NCBI RefSeq assembly: GCF_014201095.1
Contig: NZ_JACHDN010000001.1
Coordinates: 248,001-312,000, forward strand
DNA from: Cellulomonas hominis
GTDB lineage: Bacteria; Actinomycetota; Actinomycetes; Actinomycetales; Cellulomonadaceae
DNA: 64,000 nucleotides
Direction: 5' to 3'
Shown here: positions 36,778-44,245 of the stretch, one piece after another
Layout: each line of letters opens with the position of its first letter
Numbering within the stretch: position 1 is the stretch's first letter
The notes under the pieces: model-generated
The model's database searches: none
Told to the model about the DNA's origin: nothing
The model's input: the letters and a program-made list of their open reading frames with translations, nothing else
Program-made: the position numbers and the translations under genes

Positions 36778-37275
36778 ATGGCGGGAGCGGTGCGGCGCGG
36801 GCTGCGGGCGGTGGCGCGCGCACTGAGCGGACGCCCGGCCGCGGGGGCGCCGAGCGACCCGGTCCCCCGGCGCACCCCCGCTCCCGGCGACCACACCGGA
36901 CCGTGGACCGCGTCCTACTCCCCCGCCCGCGACGGCCGCCCGGACCCCGGCGAGGTCGTGTGGACCTGGGTCCCCTACGAGGACGACCCCGCGCGCGGCA
37001 AGGACCGGCCGGTGCTCGTGGTCGGGCGCGACGACCCCTGGCTGCTCGCCCTCATGCTGACCAGCAAGGACCACGACCGCGACGCCGCGGACGAGGCCCG
37101 GCACGGCCGCCGGTGGCTCGACGTCGGGGCGGGCGCCTGGGACGCGCAGCGCCGGCCGAGCGAGGTCCGCCTGGACCGGGTGCTGCGGATCGACCCCGCG
37201 CAGGTGCGCCGCGAGGGCGCCGTCCTGGACCGCGCGCTGTTCGACCGCGTCGTCCGCGAGGCCGCCGCCTGGTAG
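36778..37275 (+). CDS. PemK/MazF-like toxin family protein, no antitoxin visible
   Basis: 165 residues. After a basic leader (MAGAVRRGLRAVARALSG) comes the core GEVVWTWVPYEDDPARGKDR, PVLVVGRDDPWLLALMLTSK, then RVLRIDPAQVRREGAVL, which fits the PemK/MazF endoribonuclease fold (SH3-like start GEVVW, RPVLVV). The usual short antitoxin gene is absent up- or downstream. Family members of this size are widespread in Actinobacteria and may have lost toxicity. Its stop overlaps a candidate rpsT promoter. Confidence 0.7.
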   Translation: MAGAVRRGLRAVARALSGRPAAGAPSDPVPRRTPAPGDHTGPWTASYSPARDGRPDPGEVVWTWVPYEDDPARGKDRPVLVVGRDDPWLLALMLTSKDHDRDAADEARHGRRWLDVGAGAWDAQRRPSEVRLDRVLRIDPAQVRREGAVLDRALFDRVVREAAAW

Positions 37276-37420
37276 TCTTGTCAGTCGCGTGTCCGCCCGG
37301 GTCGGCGGGCACACGTCCAGTGCCTCTCCGCGGGTGTCCCCACGCCCCAGTCCCGGCACCGGACGCGCCCTCTAGACCTGTTCCTCTTCGCTCCGGCGAA
37401 CACACGAGAGAGTCCACACC

Positions 37421-37681
37421 GTGGCCAACATCAAGTCCCAGATCAAGCGGATCCGCACCAACGAGAAGGCGCGCCTGCGCAACAAGGCCGTCAAGTCCGA
37501 GCTGAAGACCTACGTGCGCCGCGTGCGCGAGGCCGTCGCCGGCGGCGACAAGGACGCCGCGGGCGTCGCGCTCGTCACCGCGTCGAAGAAGCTCGACAAG
37601 GCCGTCTCGAAGGGTGTCATCCACGCCAACCAGGCGGCCAACAAGAAGTCGGCCCTGGCCAAGGCGGTCAACGCGCTCTGA
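37421..37681 (+). CDS. rpsT: 30S ribosomal protein S20
   Basis: 86 residues, GTG start ([21 protein letters not shown]). Basic helical protein of the small subunit that binds 16S rRNA. The 145-base leader between the preceding gene and the start contains a GC-rich hairpin and a TAGTCT hexamer at 37273-37278, a possible promoter; a leader-mediated control as known for S20 in other bacteria is possible. It ends in a strong terminator. Confidence 0.97.
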   Translation: MANIKSQIKRIRTNEKARLRNKAVKSELKTYVRRVREAVAGGDKDAAGVALVTASKKLDKAVSKGVIHANQAANKKSALAKAVNAL

Positions 37682-37700
37682 CGCGTCAGCGGTCCTGATC

Positions 37701-37733
37701 GGAGGGCGCCACCCCGCGGGGGTGGCGCCCTCC
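37701..37733 (+). terminator. Terminator of rpsT
   Basis: A perfect 15-bp stem: GGAGGGCGCCACCCC (37701-37715) with 37719-37733 and a 3-base loop, 19 bases after the rpsT stop. Confidence 0.9.
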
Positions 37734-37849
37734 GTCGTCCCCCCCCGCTCGACCCCGCGGCGGATCCACCCCGCGCGGGCACGCCGGCGCGCGCCGCGTC
37801 GCGGGGATCCACCGGCGCCACGAGGGGACGCCGTTGCCCGGGAACGCCC

Positions 37850-37883
37850 GAGGGCGTCACCCCCCCTGCGGGGTGACGCCCTC
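37850..37883 (-). terminator. Terminator of the XRE-TPR regulator gene
   Basis: GAGGGCGTCACCCC (37850-37863) pairs perfectly with 37870-37883 around a 6-base loop, 45 bases beyond the regulator stop on the minus strand. The 116 bases between this and the rpsT terminator contain two GGATCCACC words but no gene. Confidence 0.85.
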
Positions 37884-37928
37884 TGCGCGGGGACGGCCGC
37901 CGAAGCCGCCCCGTGGGGAACGCGGTGG

Positions 37929-39260
37929 TCAGTCCTGCGCCACCGCGCTCCACGCCTCCCACAGCACCGCGGGGACCGCGGGCCGGAAGCCTGCCTCGCG
38001 CAGCGCCCTGTCGAACGCCTGCGCGGCCCCGGTGACGTCGCCGTGCCCGAGGAACCGGTCGCCGAGCTCGCGCCAGACCGCCGCCGACTGCCGGGACGCC
38101 GACATCATGCCGAGCATGTCCGCGGCCCAGCGGTACGCCCGCGAGGCCGCCGGGACGTCGCCGTGCGCGTGGAGCGCGTCGCCGAGCGCGAGCTGCGCGG
38201 CGCTGCTCTCGAGCCGGGGCTGGTCGCCGAGCCGCTCGAGCGCGGCGCGCGCGAAGCTCTCGGCCGCGGCTGGGTCCCCCTGCATGAGGTGCGCCCGGGA
38301 CCGCTCGACGTCGACGCGCGCGAGCTCCACCTCGGAGCCGGACACCGCGAGCTCCGGCGCCGCGCGCTCGAGCTGCTCGAGCGCCATCGCCGGCTCGGCC
38401 GGGTCGGAGCGCAGCAGCAGCCACGCGTAGTTCAGCCGCAGGCGCGGGATGTCGCGGCTGACCTCGCCCTCGCCGAGCAGCGCCAGCGCGCGCTCGGTGT
38501 AGCGCTTGGCCAGGCCGTAGTCGTGCCGCTGCTCCGCGACGAGCGCCGCGTTCCAGTACACCGACCCGCGGCCGCGCGGCGTGCCGAGCGACTCGGCCTG
38601 CCGGATGAGGTCCGCGGCGCGGTGCGTCGCGTAGAGCAGGTCGCCACGCTCGACGTACGCCCACAGCGTCGTCGAGCCCAGGCGCAGGTGCTCGTCCGTG
38701 CCGGTCAGGCCGGCGTCCTCCAGCTCCACGAGCTGGCGGTCGCCCACCTCGATCGCACGGCCGAGGTCGCCGGACTCCACGTAGGACGCGACGAGCGCGG
38801 TGGCCGCCGCGGCGGCGTCGAGGTGGTGCCCCTCGGCGCGCGCCTGGGACAGGAGCGGCTCGAGGACGCCGACGGCGGACTCGAGGTCGCCGAGCATCTC
38901 GTACGCCTGCGCGAGGGCGAGCCGGGAGTCGACGCGGACCTGGCGGGTCACCGACTCGAGGTCGAGGGCGAGGATGCGGTCGCGGGCCGACGTCGCCTCG
39001 CCGGACACCAGGTCCAGGCGGGCGTAGTCGAGCGCGAGCTTGGCGCGGGCCTCGGCGGGCCCCTCGTCGCCGTGCTTGAGATACTCGACCGTGGAGCCCA
39101 GGCGCTCGGCGATGATGCCGAGCGCGGCGTCGGTCGGCTCGCGCCGGCCGGACTCGATGAGCGAGATGTAGCTGGGCGAGAGCGCGTCACCGGCGAGGGC
39201 CGTCTGGGAGAGCCCAGCGGCCAACCGCGCCTGGCGGACGCGGTCAGCAATGGTCGTCAT
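37929..39260 (-). CDS. Helix-turn-helix (XRE) regulator with TPR-like peptide-binding C-terminus
   Basis: 443 residues. Residues 1-60 are a Cro/C1-type HTH: ADRVRQARLAAGLSQTALAG, then SPSYISLIESGRREPTDAAL. The remaining ~370 residues are all-helical with a ~34-36-residue period of TPR type (for example ALAQAYEMLGDLESAVGVLE, AALVAEQRHDYGLAKRYTER, ALGDALHAHGDVPAASRAYR, GDRFLGHGDVTGAAQAFDRA). HTH plus TPR is the architecture of RRNPP receptors (Rap, NprR, PlcR, Rgg) that bind secreted peptides. A secreted-peptide gene lies 131 bases upstream. The ATG is seven bases after TACAGT within a palindrome, implying autoregulation. Function as a peptide receptor is inference. Confidence 0.85.
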   Translation of the reverse strand: MTTIADRVRQARLAAGLSQTALAGDALSPSYISLIESGRREPTDAALGIIAERLGSTVEYLKHGDEGPAEARAKLALDYARLDLVSGEATSARDRILALDLESVTRQVRVDSRLALAQAYEMLGDLESAVGVLEPLLSQARAEGHHLDAAAAATALVASYVESGDLGRAIEVGDRQLVELEDAGLTGTDEHLRLGSTTLWAYVERGDLLYATHRAADLIRQAESLGTPRGRGSVYWNAALVAEQRHDYGLAKRYTERALALLGEGEVSRDIPRLRLNYAWLLLRSDPAEPAMALEQLERAAPELAVSGSEVELARVDVERSRAHLMQGDPAAAESFARAALERLGDQPRLESSAAQLALGDALHAHGDVPAASRAYRWAADMLGMMSASRQSAAVWRELGDRFLGHGDVTGAAQAFDRALREAGFRPAVPAVLWEAWSAVAQD

Positions 39261-39264
39261 GGGT

Positions 39265-39281
39265 GTCACTGTACCTATGAC
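39265..39281 (-). promoter_or_regulatory. GTCA-N9-TGAC palindrome over the -10 of the XRE-TPR gene
   Basis: On the minus strand GTCATAGGTACAGTGAC. The TACAGT inside (39268-39273) ends seven bases before the ATG, so the site would control a leaderless transcript. One of three such palindromes in this locus. Confidence 0.6.
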
Positions 39282-39338
39282 GACCTGCCGCGGCGAGCGG
39301 GTCACCCGTCCGCCAGCACCCCGCAGGCACAGCTCCGA

Positions 39339-39371
39339 CTCGCCCCGCACACCGAGAGCCAGCGGGGCGAG
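39339..39371 (-). terminator. Hairpin between peptide gene and XRE-TPR gene (attenuator candidate)
   Basis: CTCGCCCCGC (39339-39348) pairs perfectly with GCGGGGCGAG (39362-39371) around a 13-base loop. It begins 21 bases after the peptide stop on the minus strand. It may end most peptide transcripts, with some read-through into the regulator. Confidence 0.65.
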
Positions 39372-39391
39372 CCGGGAGACGCCGAAGGGGT

Positions 39392-39529
39392 TCAGACCGC
39401 GATCCGGCAGCAGCCGGTGGCGCCGCTGTCGATCGTGATGCCGCCGGCGGCGTTGGCAGCACCGGAGGCACCGAGCGTGAGGGTGAGGGCGAGGGCGGCG
39501 GTCGCGAGGGCCTTCAGGGAGGTGCGCAT
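39392..39529 (-). CDS. 45-residue secreted peptide precursor (candidate signal peptide of the XRE-TPR system)
   Basis: The ATG at 39529 has AGGAG (39536-39540) six bases upstream and a TGA at 39392. The product starts MRTSLKALATAALALTLTLG (basic n-region, long Ala/Leu/Thr hydrophobic core), then ASGAANA, a Sec signal-peptidase site after ANA (residue 27), leaving an 18-residue mature peptide AGGITIDSGATGCCRIAV. Two adjacent Cys precede the hydrophobic end RIAV. It is encoded just before and in the same direction as the HTH-TPR regulator, like Phr/PapR/NprX-type precursors relative to their receptors. I do not recognise the peptide from any described system. It is too short for usual gene callers. 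That it is a pheromone is inference. Confidence 0.7.
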   Translation of the reverse strand: MRTSLKALATAALALTLTLGASGAANAAGGITIDSGATGCCRIAV

Positions 39530-39561
39530 GGATGTCTCCTGTCACAAAGGGTTGACTCTCT

Positions 39562-39578
39562 GTCACGTCGATCATGAC
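39562..39578 (-). promoter_or_regulatory. GTCA-N9-TGAC palindrome in the peptide gene promoter
   Basis: Minus strand GTCATGATCGACGTGAC. A CATGAT hexamer (39571-39576) within it could be the -10, giving a leader of about 35 bases to the peptide ATG. Same spacing as the sites at 39265 and 39726. Confidence 0.55.
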
Positions 39579-39725
39579 TCATCAGGCGGCGCCCGCACCA
39601 CCTCCTGAGGGGTTTCGCAGCAGTTCCGCCCGTTCGGGTGAATTGTCTGCGCTGGTCACGCGCCGTGTCGCAGTATCACCCCCGGTGAGAGAAGTCCAGG
39701 GATGTCATGCGCCGAGGTCTGTGGT

Positions 39726-39742
39726 GTCATAGATGTCATGAC
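39726..39742 (+). promoter_or_regulatory. GTCA-N9-TGAC palindrome at the start of the EAL gene
   Basis: Plus strand GTCATAGATGTCATGAC, sharing GTCATAG and TGAC with the regulator's own site. It overlaps the ATG at 39738. A direct repeat GATGTCATG occurs at 39701-39709 and 39732-39740. Confidence 0.55.
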
Positions 39743-40490
39743 CAGGGGACAGCGCGACGCGGAGCGGCGGCTCGCCGCCGAGATCGACTCGTCGATCCCG
39801 GACGTGCTGCGCCGCGAGTGGGACCGGCACGTCGCCCGCGAGCAGGCGGTCGTCGCACGCCAGGGGATCTTCTCCCCGCGCCTGCACCCCTTCGGCTACG
39901 AGCTCGGCTTCCGGGCGCCCGGGTCGACGGGGGTCGACGCGGCCGGCTGGACGGAGCTGCAGCACGAGCGCGCCACCAGCGCGGTCCTGCGCGCGACGTT
40001 CGGCCGCGCGGACGTCGACGAGGTCGGGCACGGCCGCTGGCTGTTCGTGCGGTGCCCGCGGTCGTACCTGGTCGGGGACCTGCACCTGCCCGCCCGCCCG
40101 GACCGCCTCGTCATCGAGATCGCCGGCGGCACCCGCATCGACGGCGACGTGCTGCGCGGCGTCCGGCGGCTCCGCGAGCAGGGCTTCCGGATCGCCCTGG
40201 CCGGGTTCGTCTCGCGCGCCGACCAGCGCGCGCTGCTCCCGCAGGCCGACTTCGTCAAGATCGACGCCCGGGACCTCGACGTCGAGGGCGAGCCCGTCGT
40301 CGACCTGGCGCGGTCCCACGGCGCGCTGCTGGTCGCCGAGTTCGTCGAGTCGTCCGCCGAGCTGCGCGCCGGCCGCCGCCTGGGCTTCGACCTGTACCAG
40401 GGGTACCTGCTGGAGCGGAGCCTGCTGCTGGACCGCTCGTCGGCGCCGCTGCTCGGCCCCGACCACGACTCGATCGGCCGCTCGCTCTAG
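39738..40490 (+). CDS. EAL-domain protein (YuxH-like, no HDOD domain)
   Basis: 250 residues from ATG 39738; an in-frame ATG at 39702 would add 12 residues and has a weak GAGAAG upstream, so the start is uncertain. EAL-fold segments: FSPRLHPFGYELGFRAPG (in place of ExLxR), RLVIEIAGGTRIDGDVLRG, FVKIDARDLDVEG (K-D pair), LLVAEFVESSAELRAGRRLG and FDLYQGYLLER. The wording resembles YuxH/CdgR-type EAL-HDOD proteins, where the EAL part often binds cyclic-di-GMP without cleaving it; the HDOD half is absent. About 80 N-terminal residues precede the core. It is divergent from the peptide-regulator genes and overlaps the next gene's stop by 4 bases. Confidence 0.8.
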   Translation: MTRGQRDAERRLAAEIDSSIPDVLRREWDRHVAREQAVVARQGIFSPRLHPFGYELGFRAPGSTGVDAAGWTELQHERATSAVLRATFGRADVDEVGHGRWLFVRCPRSYLVGDLHLPARPDRLVIEIAGGTRIDGDVLRGVRRLREQGFRIALAGFVSRADQRALLPQADFVKIDARDLDVEGEPVVDLARSHGALLVAEFVESSAELRAGRRLGFDLYQGYLLERSLLLDRSSAPLLGPDHDSIGRSL

Positions 40491-41467
40491 CGGGTCGTGC
40501 CGTCCCACCAGCGCAGCACCCGCAGGGCGCGCAGCGTCACCCACCGCGAGGGCCTGCCCACGCCCGCGTCGAGCGCGAACCACGTGCGCCCGCGCGGCGT
40601 CCGGTCCAGGAGCCAGCGGCCGTCCGGCTGCCGGCGCGCCCGCACGTGCTCGACCGCCTCCGCCGCCCGCGGGTCCGGGGCCGCGCCGTCGTGGAGCGAC
40701 GCCGCCCGGAGGTGGTCGAGCGCGCGCAGCACGTCGTAGCGCCACCGGTTCGGGTGCTGGAACGCGAGGTAGTCCGGGTCGGCGGGCTCGCCGGTGCTCA
40801 GCCGCCGGAACAGGTGCCGGTCCAGCAGGAACTCCGTGCCCGACCGCCGGGCCGCGCGCGACCCCGGGCTGCCCCCGGTCGCGCGCTCGTGCTCCAGCAG
40901 TCCCTCCAGCACGTTGATCGTCGTGTCGAACGAGGACCGCACCGAGCCGAGCGGCCGCTCGCAGTTCCAGCCGCCGTCCGGTTGCCGCTCCCCCACCAGC
41001 CGCGCCACCAGTGCGGCGACGTCGACGCCGAAGTACGCCCCGTCCGCCACCGTCCGGCCGTTGATGCACTCCTCGGTCTCGCCGGCCCAGTACGGCTGAC
41101 CGCCCTCGTCCCACCGACTGTGCTCGCCCACGAGCCGCACCGCCCGAACCGCCGGCGCGCACCGGGGGTCGAGCCCGAGCTCGCGCAGCTGGGACAGCAC
41201 GAACGACGTCGCCGTCCACGGCTGGCCGGACGCGTCCCACTCCTCGCGCGTGAACCCTCGCGGGACGTAGGAGCCGCCCGCCCACTGGCCGTCCGGGTCC
41301 TCGAGCGCGAGCAGGCGGGCGCCCCAGCCCTCCGTCTCGACGCGCGCGCGCTCCGGGGACCAGGTCCGCTCGGGCAGCCCCTGGACGTCCCGCATCGCCT
41401 GCCACCGGACGGCGGGGTCGCCGTCGAGCAGCCAGGCCACGACTGCGTCCTCGTGCACGCCCGGCAC
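40487..41467 (-). CDS. Prenyltransferase/squalene-cyclase-fold repeat protein
   Basis: 326 residues. Repeated alpha-toroid motifs of the QW type are seen: DPDGQWAGGSYVPRGFTREE, RQPDGGWNCERPLGSVRSSF, RRQPDGRWLLDRTPRG. The N-terminus DAVVAWLLDGDPAVRWQAMR is typical of the squalene-cyclase-like proteins in Actinobacteria that lack the catalytic DxDD motif, which I do not see here. Function unknown. Start could be GTG 41467 or 41458. It converges on the EAL gene and overlaps it at the CTAG palindrome 40487-40490. Confidence 0.7.
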   Translation of the reverse strand: MPGVHEDAVVAWLLDGDPAVRWQAMRDVQGLPERTWSPERARVETEGWGARLLALEDPDGQWAGGSYVPRGFTREEWDASGQPWTATSFVLSQLRELGLDPRCAPAVRAVRLVGEHSRWDEGGQPYWAGETEECINGRTVADGAYFGVDVAALVARLVGERQPDGGWNCERPLGSVRSSFDTTINVLEGLLEHERATGGSPGSRAARRSGTEFLLDRHLFRRLSTGEPADPDYLAFQHPNRWRYDVLRALDHLRAASLHDGAAPDPRAAEAVEHVRARRQPDGRWLLDRTPRGRTWFALDAGVGRPSRWVTLRALRVLRWWDGTTR

Positions 41468-41547
41468 GCTACCGCGGGGCGCGCCGGGGGCGCGCGACGG
41501 AGAGCGTGCGAGGGGGAACGTGCGACGGGCGGTCGGTGCGCGACGGG

Positions 41548-42585
41548 TCAGCGGCGGACGGAGGCCGCGATGCGCAGGACGGCGCGCTCGACGGCGAAGT
41601 GCGGGTCGCGGCTCGCGCCCTTCACCTCGGCGTCCGCCTGCGCGACGGCCGTGATCGCCTGGGCCAGCCCCTCGGGCGTCCAGCTCGCGAGCTCCTTGCG
41701 CGACCGGTCGATCTGCCAGGGGGCGAGCCCGAGGTCCCGCTCCGCGCCCGAGCCGCGGCCCCGGACCGCCGAGACCTTCGCCAGCACCCGCAGCCGCGCG
41801 GCCAGCGCCGCGACCAGCGGCACCGGGTCGACGCCGGTCGCGAAGGCGTGCCGCAGCAGCGCGACCGCCTCCCCGGCGGCCCCCCCGACCGCCGCGTCGG
41901 CGACCCGGAACCCGGTCGCCTCGATCCGGCCGCCGTAGTACCGCTCCACCACCTCGACGCCGATGACGCCCGTGGTGTCGGCGACGAGCTGGCTGCACGC
42001 CGCCGCGAGCTCGCGCAGGTCGCTGCCGACCGCGTCGACCAGGGACCGCACGGCGCGCGGCTCCATCCGCCGGCGGGCGCGCCGCAGCTCCTGGTTCACG
42101 AACGCGACCTTGTCCGCGTCCCGCTTGACCGGCTCGCAGGCGGCGACCGGGTGGCCGGCCGCCTTCACGGCGTCGAGGAGCCGCTTGCCCCGCTGCCCGC
42201 CGCCGTGCCGCAGGACGAGCACCACGTCCGGCTGGGGCGCCGCGACGTACGCCGTCACCTCGAGGATGAGGTCGTCGGTCGCCTTCTCGACGCCCTCGAC
42301 CACGACGACCTTGTCCTCCGCGAACAAGGACGGGCTGGTCGCGAGCACGAGCTCGCCCGACCCATACGCCGCGCCGTCGATCCGGGTCAGCTCGATCTCC
42401 GGGTCGCGCTCGCGCGCGAGGCCGACGAGCCGCTCCACGGCGCGGTCGGCCAGCAGGTCCTCGGCGCCGCTGACCAGGACGACCGGCGCCAGCTCGACCT
42501 CGTCCCACGCGACCCCGACCGGGGCCGACGAGCGGGCACCGCCCCGTGCGGGTCGGCGCGAGGCGGAGCTGGAGGCGGGTGGCAC
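41548..42585 (-). CDS. holA: DNA polymerase III delta subunit
   Basis: 345 residues, GTG start five bases from the comEC stop. The N-terminus is a Ser/Ala/Arg tail, then APVVLVSGAEDLLADRAVER (ATPase-like domain I), and later segments KVAFVNQELRRARRRMEPRA and AVGSDLRELAAACSQLVADT match the clamp-loader delta family. It opens the beta clamp. holA follows comEC as in many Actinobacteria, and rpsT is nearby. Confidence 0.92.
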   Translation of the reverse strand: MPPASSSASRRPARGGARSSAPVGVAWDEVELAPVVLVSGAEDLLADRAVERLVGLARERDPEIELTRIDGAAYGSGELVLATSPSLFAEDKVVVVEGVEKATDDLILEVTAYVAAPQPDVVLVLRHGGGQRGKRLLDAVKAAGHPVAACEPVKRDADKVAFVNQELRRARRRMEPRAVRSLVDAVGSDLRELAAACSQLVADTTGVIGVEVVERYYGGRIEATGFRVADAAVGGAAGEAVALLRHAFATGVDPVPLVAALAARLRVLAKVSAVRGRGSGAERDLGLAPWQIDRSRKELASWTPEGLAQAITAVAQADAEVKGASRDPHFAVERAVLRIAASVRR

Positions 42586-42589
42586 GCCC

Positions 42590-44245
42590 CTAGGGTGCCA
42601 CGCCCTGCCGACACCGCAGGACCAGGACCAGCGCCGCCGCGGACGCGCCGGCCAGCAGCAGCGGGCCGACCGGGCCGCCCACCCAGGCGACCTGCGCCCC
42701 CGGCAGCCCCGCCGCGGCGCGGGCGACGGCGGCGATCCACCAGCAGCCCGCCCCGGCGACCTGCGCGCACCAGGTGGCCGCCGCCGGCCACCAGCCGCCC
42801 AGGAGCGCGGCCAGCAGGCCGCCCACCGTCGCGGGGGCGACGGCCGGGGCGACGAGGACGTTCGCCGGCACCGCGTACAGCGGGACCGCCGGGGACAGCA
42901 GCAGCACGACGGGGGCGCAGACGGCCTGGGCCGCGACCGGGACGGCGAGCGCCGCGGCGAGCGCCGAGGCGGTGCCCGGCGGCCCCGGACCCGGTCGGCC
43001 CGCGCCCGCGCCCGCGCCCGGGCCCGTGCCCGAACGCCCACCCGCGCCCTCCCGCGCACGCGGACCCGTCCTCGCCGCGGCACCGCCGACGTGGTCGACG
43101 CGCGCCGTCCACCCTCGCGCGAGCGGCCCGGCCAGCAGCGCGATCCCGGCGGTCGCGACGACGGACAGCACGAAGCCGATGTCCCCCGCGAGCCACGGGT
43201 CGACGACCAGCAGCACGACGACCGCCGCGGCCAGCGCGGGCACGGTCCGGGCCGGGCGCCCCGCGACGAGCCCGAGGACCCCGACCGCCCCCATGACGGC
43301 GGCGCGCACCACGCTCGCCCCCGGGTGCACCACCGCGACGAACCCGCCCATCACAACGGCCACCGGCAGCCACCGGGCCCGGCGCGGCACCCGGCACCGC
43401 ACCGCGAGCGCGAGGACGACGCCGCCGAGCAGCGAGAAGTGCGCCCCGGACACGGCCGTGAGGTGCGCGAGCCCGGACACCCGCATCGCCGCGTCGAGGT
43501 CCCCCACGCCGCGCACGTCCCCCACCGCGACCCCGGGCAGCAGCCGCCCGGCGTCACCCGGCACGCCCGCCGCCGTGGTGACCAGCCCCGCGCGCAGCGC
43601 CTCCGTCGCGCGGAGCAGGGGCGGCGGGCGGGAGCGGACCGTGACGTCGCCGGTCGTGCGCGCCCGCGCCACCGCGCGCGCACCGCGGTCGGGGACCGGG
43701 GCGAGCCGGACGCGCACCTCCACCTCCGTGCCGTACGCCAGGCCCGCCGCGGAGGCCGGGGCCAGCACGTCGACGGCGGCGCGCGTGCGGACCGTCGACG
43801 GCGACGGGTGCCCCGGCTCGCGGCGGTCCTCCCGCACCTCCCGGGCAGCGAGGAGGAACCGCACGGTCCCGCCGGCCCCGTCGTCGCCGCCCCCGAGCGC
43901 CTGCGGCGTCGACCGCACCACGCCGACGAGCCGGACGGCGGCCCCGTCCGCGGCGAGCTCCCGCAGCCCGCCGGACTCGCGCCCGCGCACCTGCCCGGCG
44001 GTCGTGAGCAGCAGCACCGCGACGGCGCCGAGGGCGAGCACCGCCTGCCCCGCCGTCCCCGCACGGGACCGGGGGCTCGGGCGCCGGCGGACCCGGACGA
44101 GGCAGCCCGCCGCGAGCGCCGCGGCCACGACCCCCGTCGCCGCGAGCGCCACCGCCGGCAGCCGCACCGCCGCCCCCGCCGCGACCCACACCGCCGCCGC
44201 TGCGGGCACCAGCCGCACGTCCACCGCCTCGTCCCGCGCGGTCAC
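42590..44245 (-). CDS. comEC: ComEC/Rec2-type competence channel, short form
   Basis: 551 residues, GTG start overlapping the comEA stop (GTGA). It forms the inner-membrane channel for single-stranded DNA uptake. The N-terminal part has the DUF4131-like region; the Competence domain shows LRAGLVTTAAGVPGDAGRLL, GLAHLTAVSGAHFSLLGGVV, and many hydrophobic spans. The usual C-terminal metallo-beta-lactamase-like domain is missing: the protein ends in a membrane region (VLRCRQGVAP). There is a Gly/Pro-rich insert near 385-420. Confidence 0.9.
   Translation of the reverse strand: MTARDEAVDVRLVPAAAAVWVAAGAAVRLPAVALAATGVVAAALAAGCLVRVRRRPSPRSRAGTAGQAVLALGAVAVLLLTTAGQVRGRESGGLRELAADGAAVRLVGVVRSTPQALGGGDDGAGGTVRFLLAAREVREDRREPGHPSPSTVRTRAAVDVLAPASAAGLAYGTEVEVRVRLAPVPDRGARAVARARTTGDVTVRSRPPPLLRATEALRAGLVTTAAGVPGDAGRLLPGVAVGDVRGVGDLDAAMRVSGLAHLTAVSGAHFSLLGGVVLALAVRCRVPRRARWLPVAVVMGGFVAVVHPGASVVRAAVMGAVGVLGLVAGRPARTVPALAAAVVVLLVVDPWLAGDIGFVLSVVATAGIALLAGPLARGWTARVDHVGGAAARTGPRAREGAGGRSGTGPGAGAGAGRPGPGPPGTASALAAALAVPVAAQAVCAPVVLLLSPAVPLYAVPANVLVAPAVAPATVGGLLAALLGGWWPAAATWCAQVAGAGCWWIAAVARAAAGLPGAQVAWVGGPVGPLLLAGASAAALVLVLRCRQGVAP

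Noticed and set aside
37261..37420. Riboswitch or structured leader before rpsT
   Set aside because: A hairpin can be drawn but no known riboswitch pattern fits; left as ordinary leader.
37734..37849. Two GGATCCACC words between the rpsT and XRE-TPR terminators
   Set aside because: Short, only two, in GC-rich spacer; no clear structure or gene.
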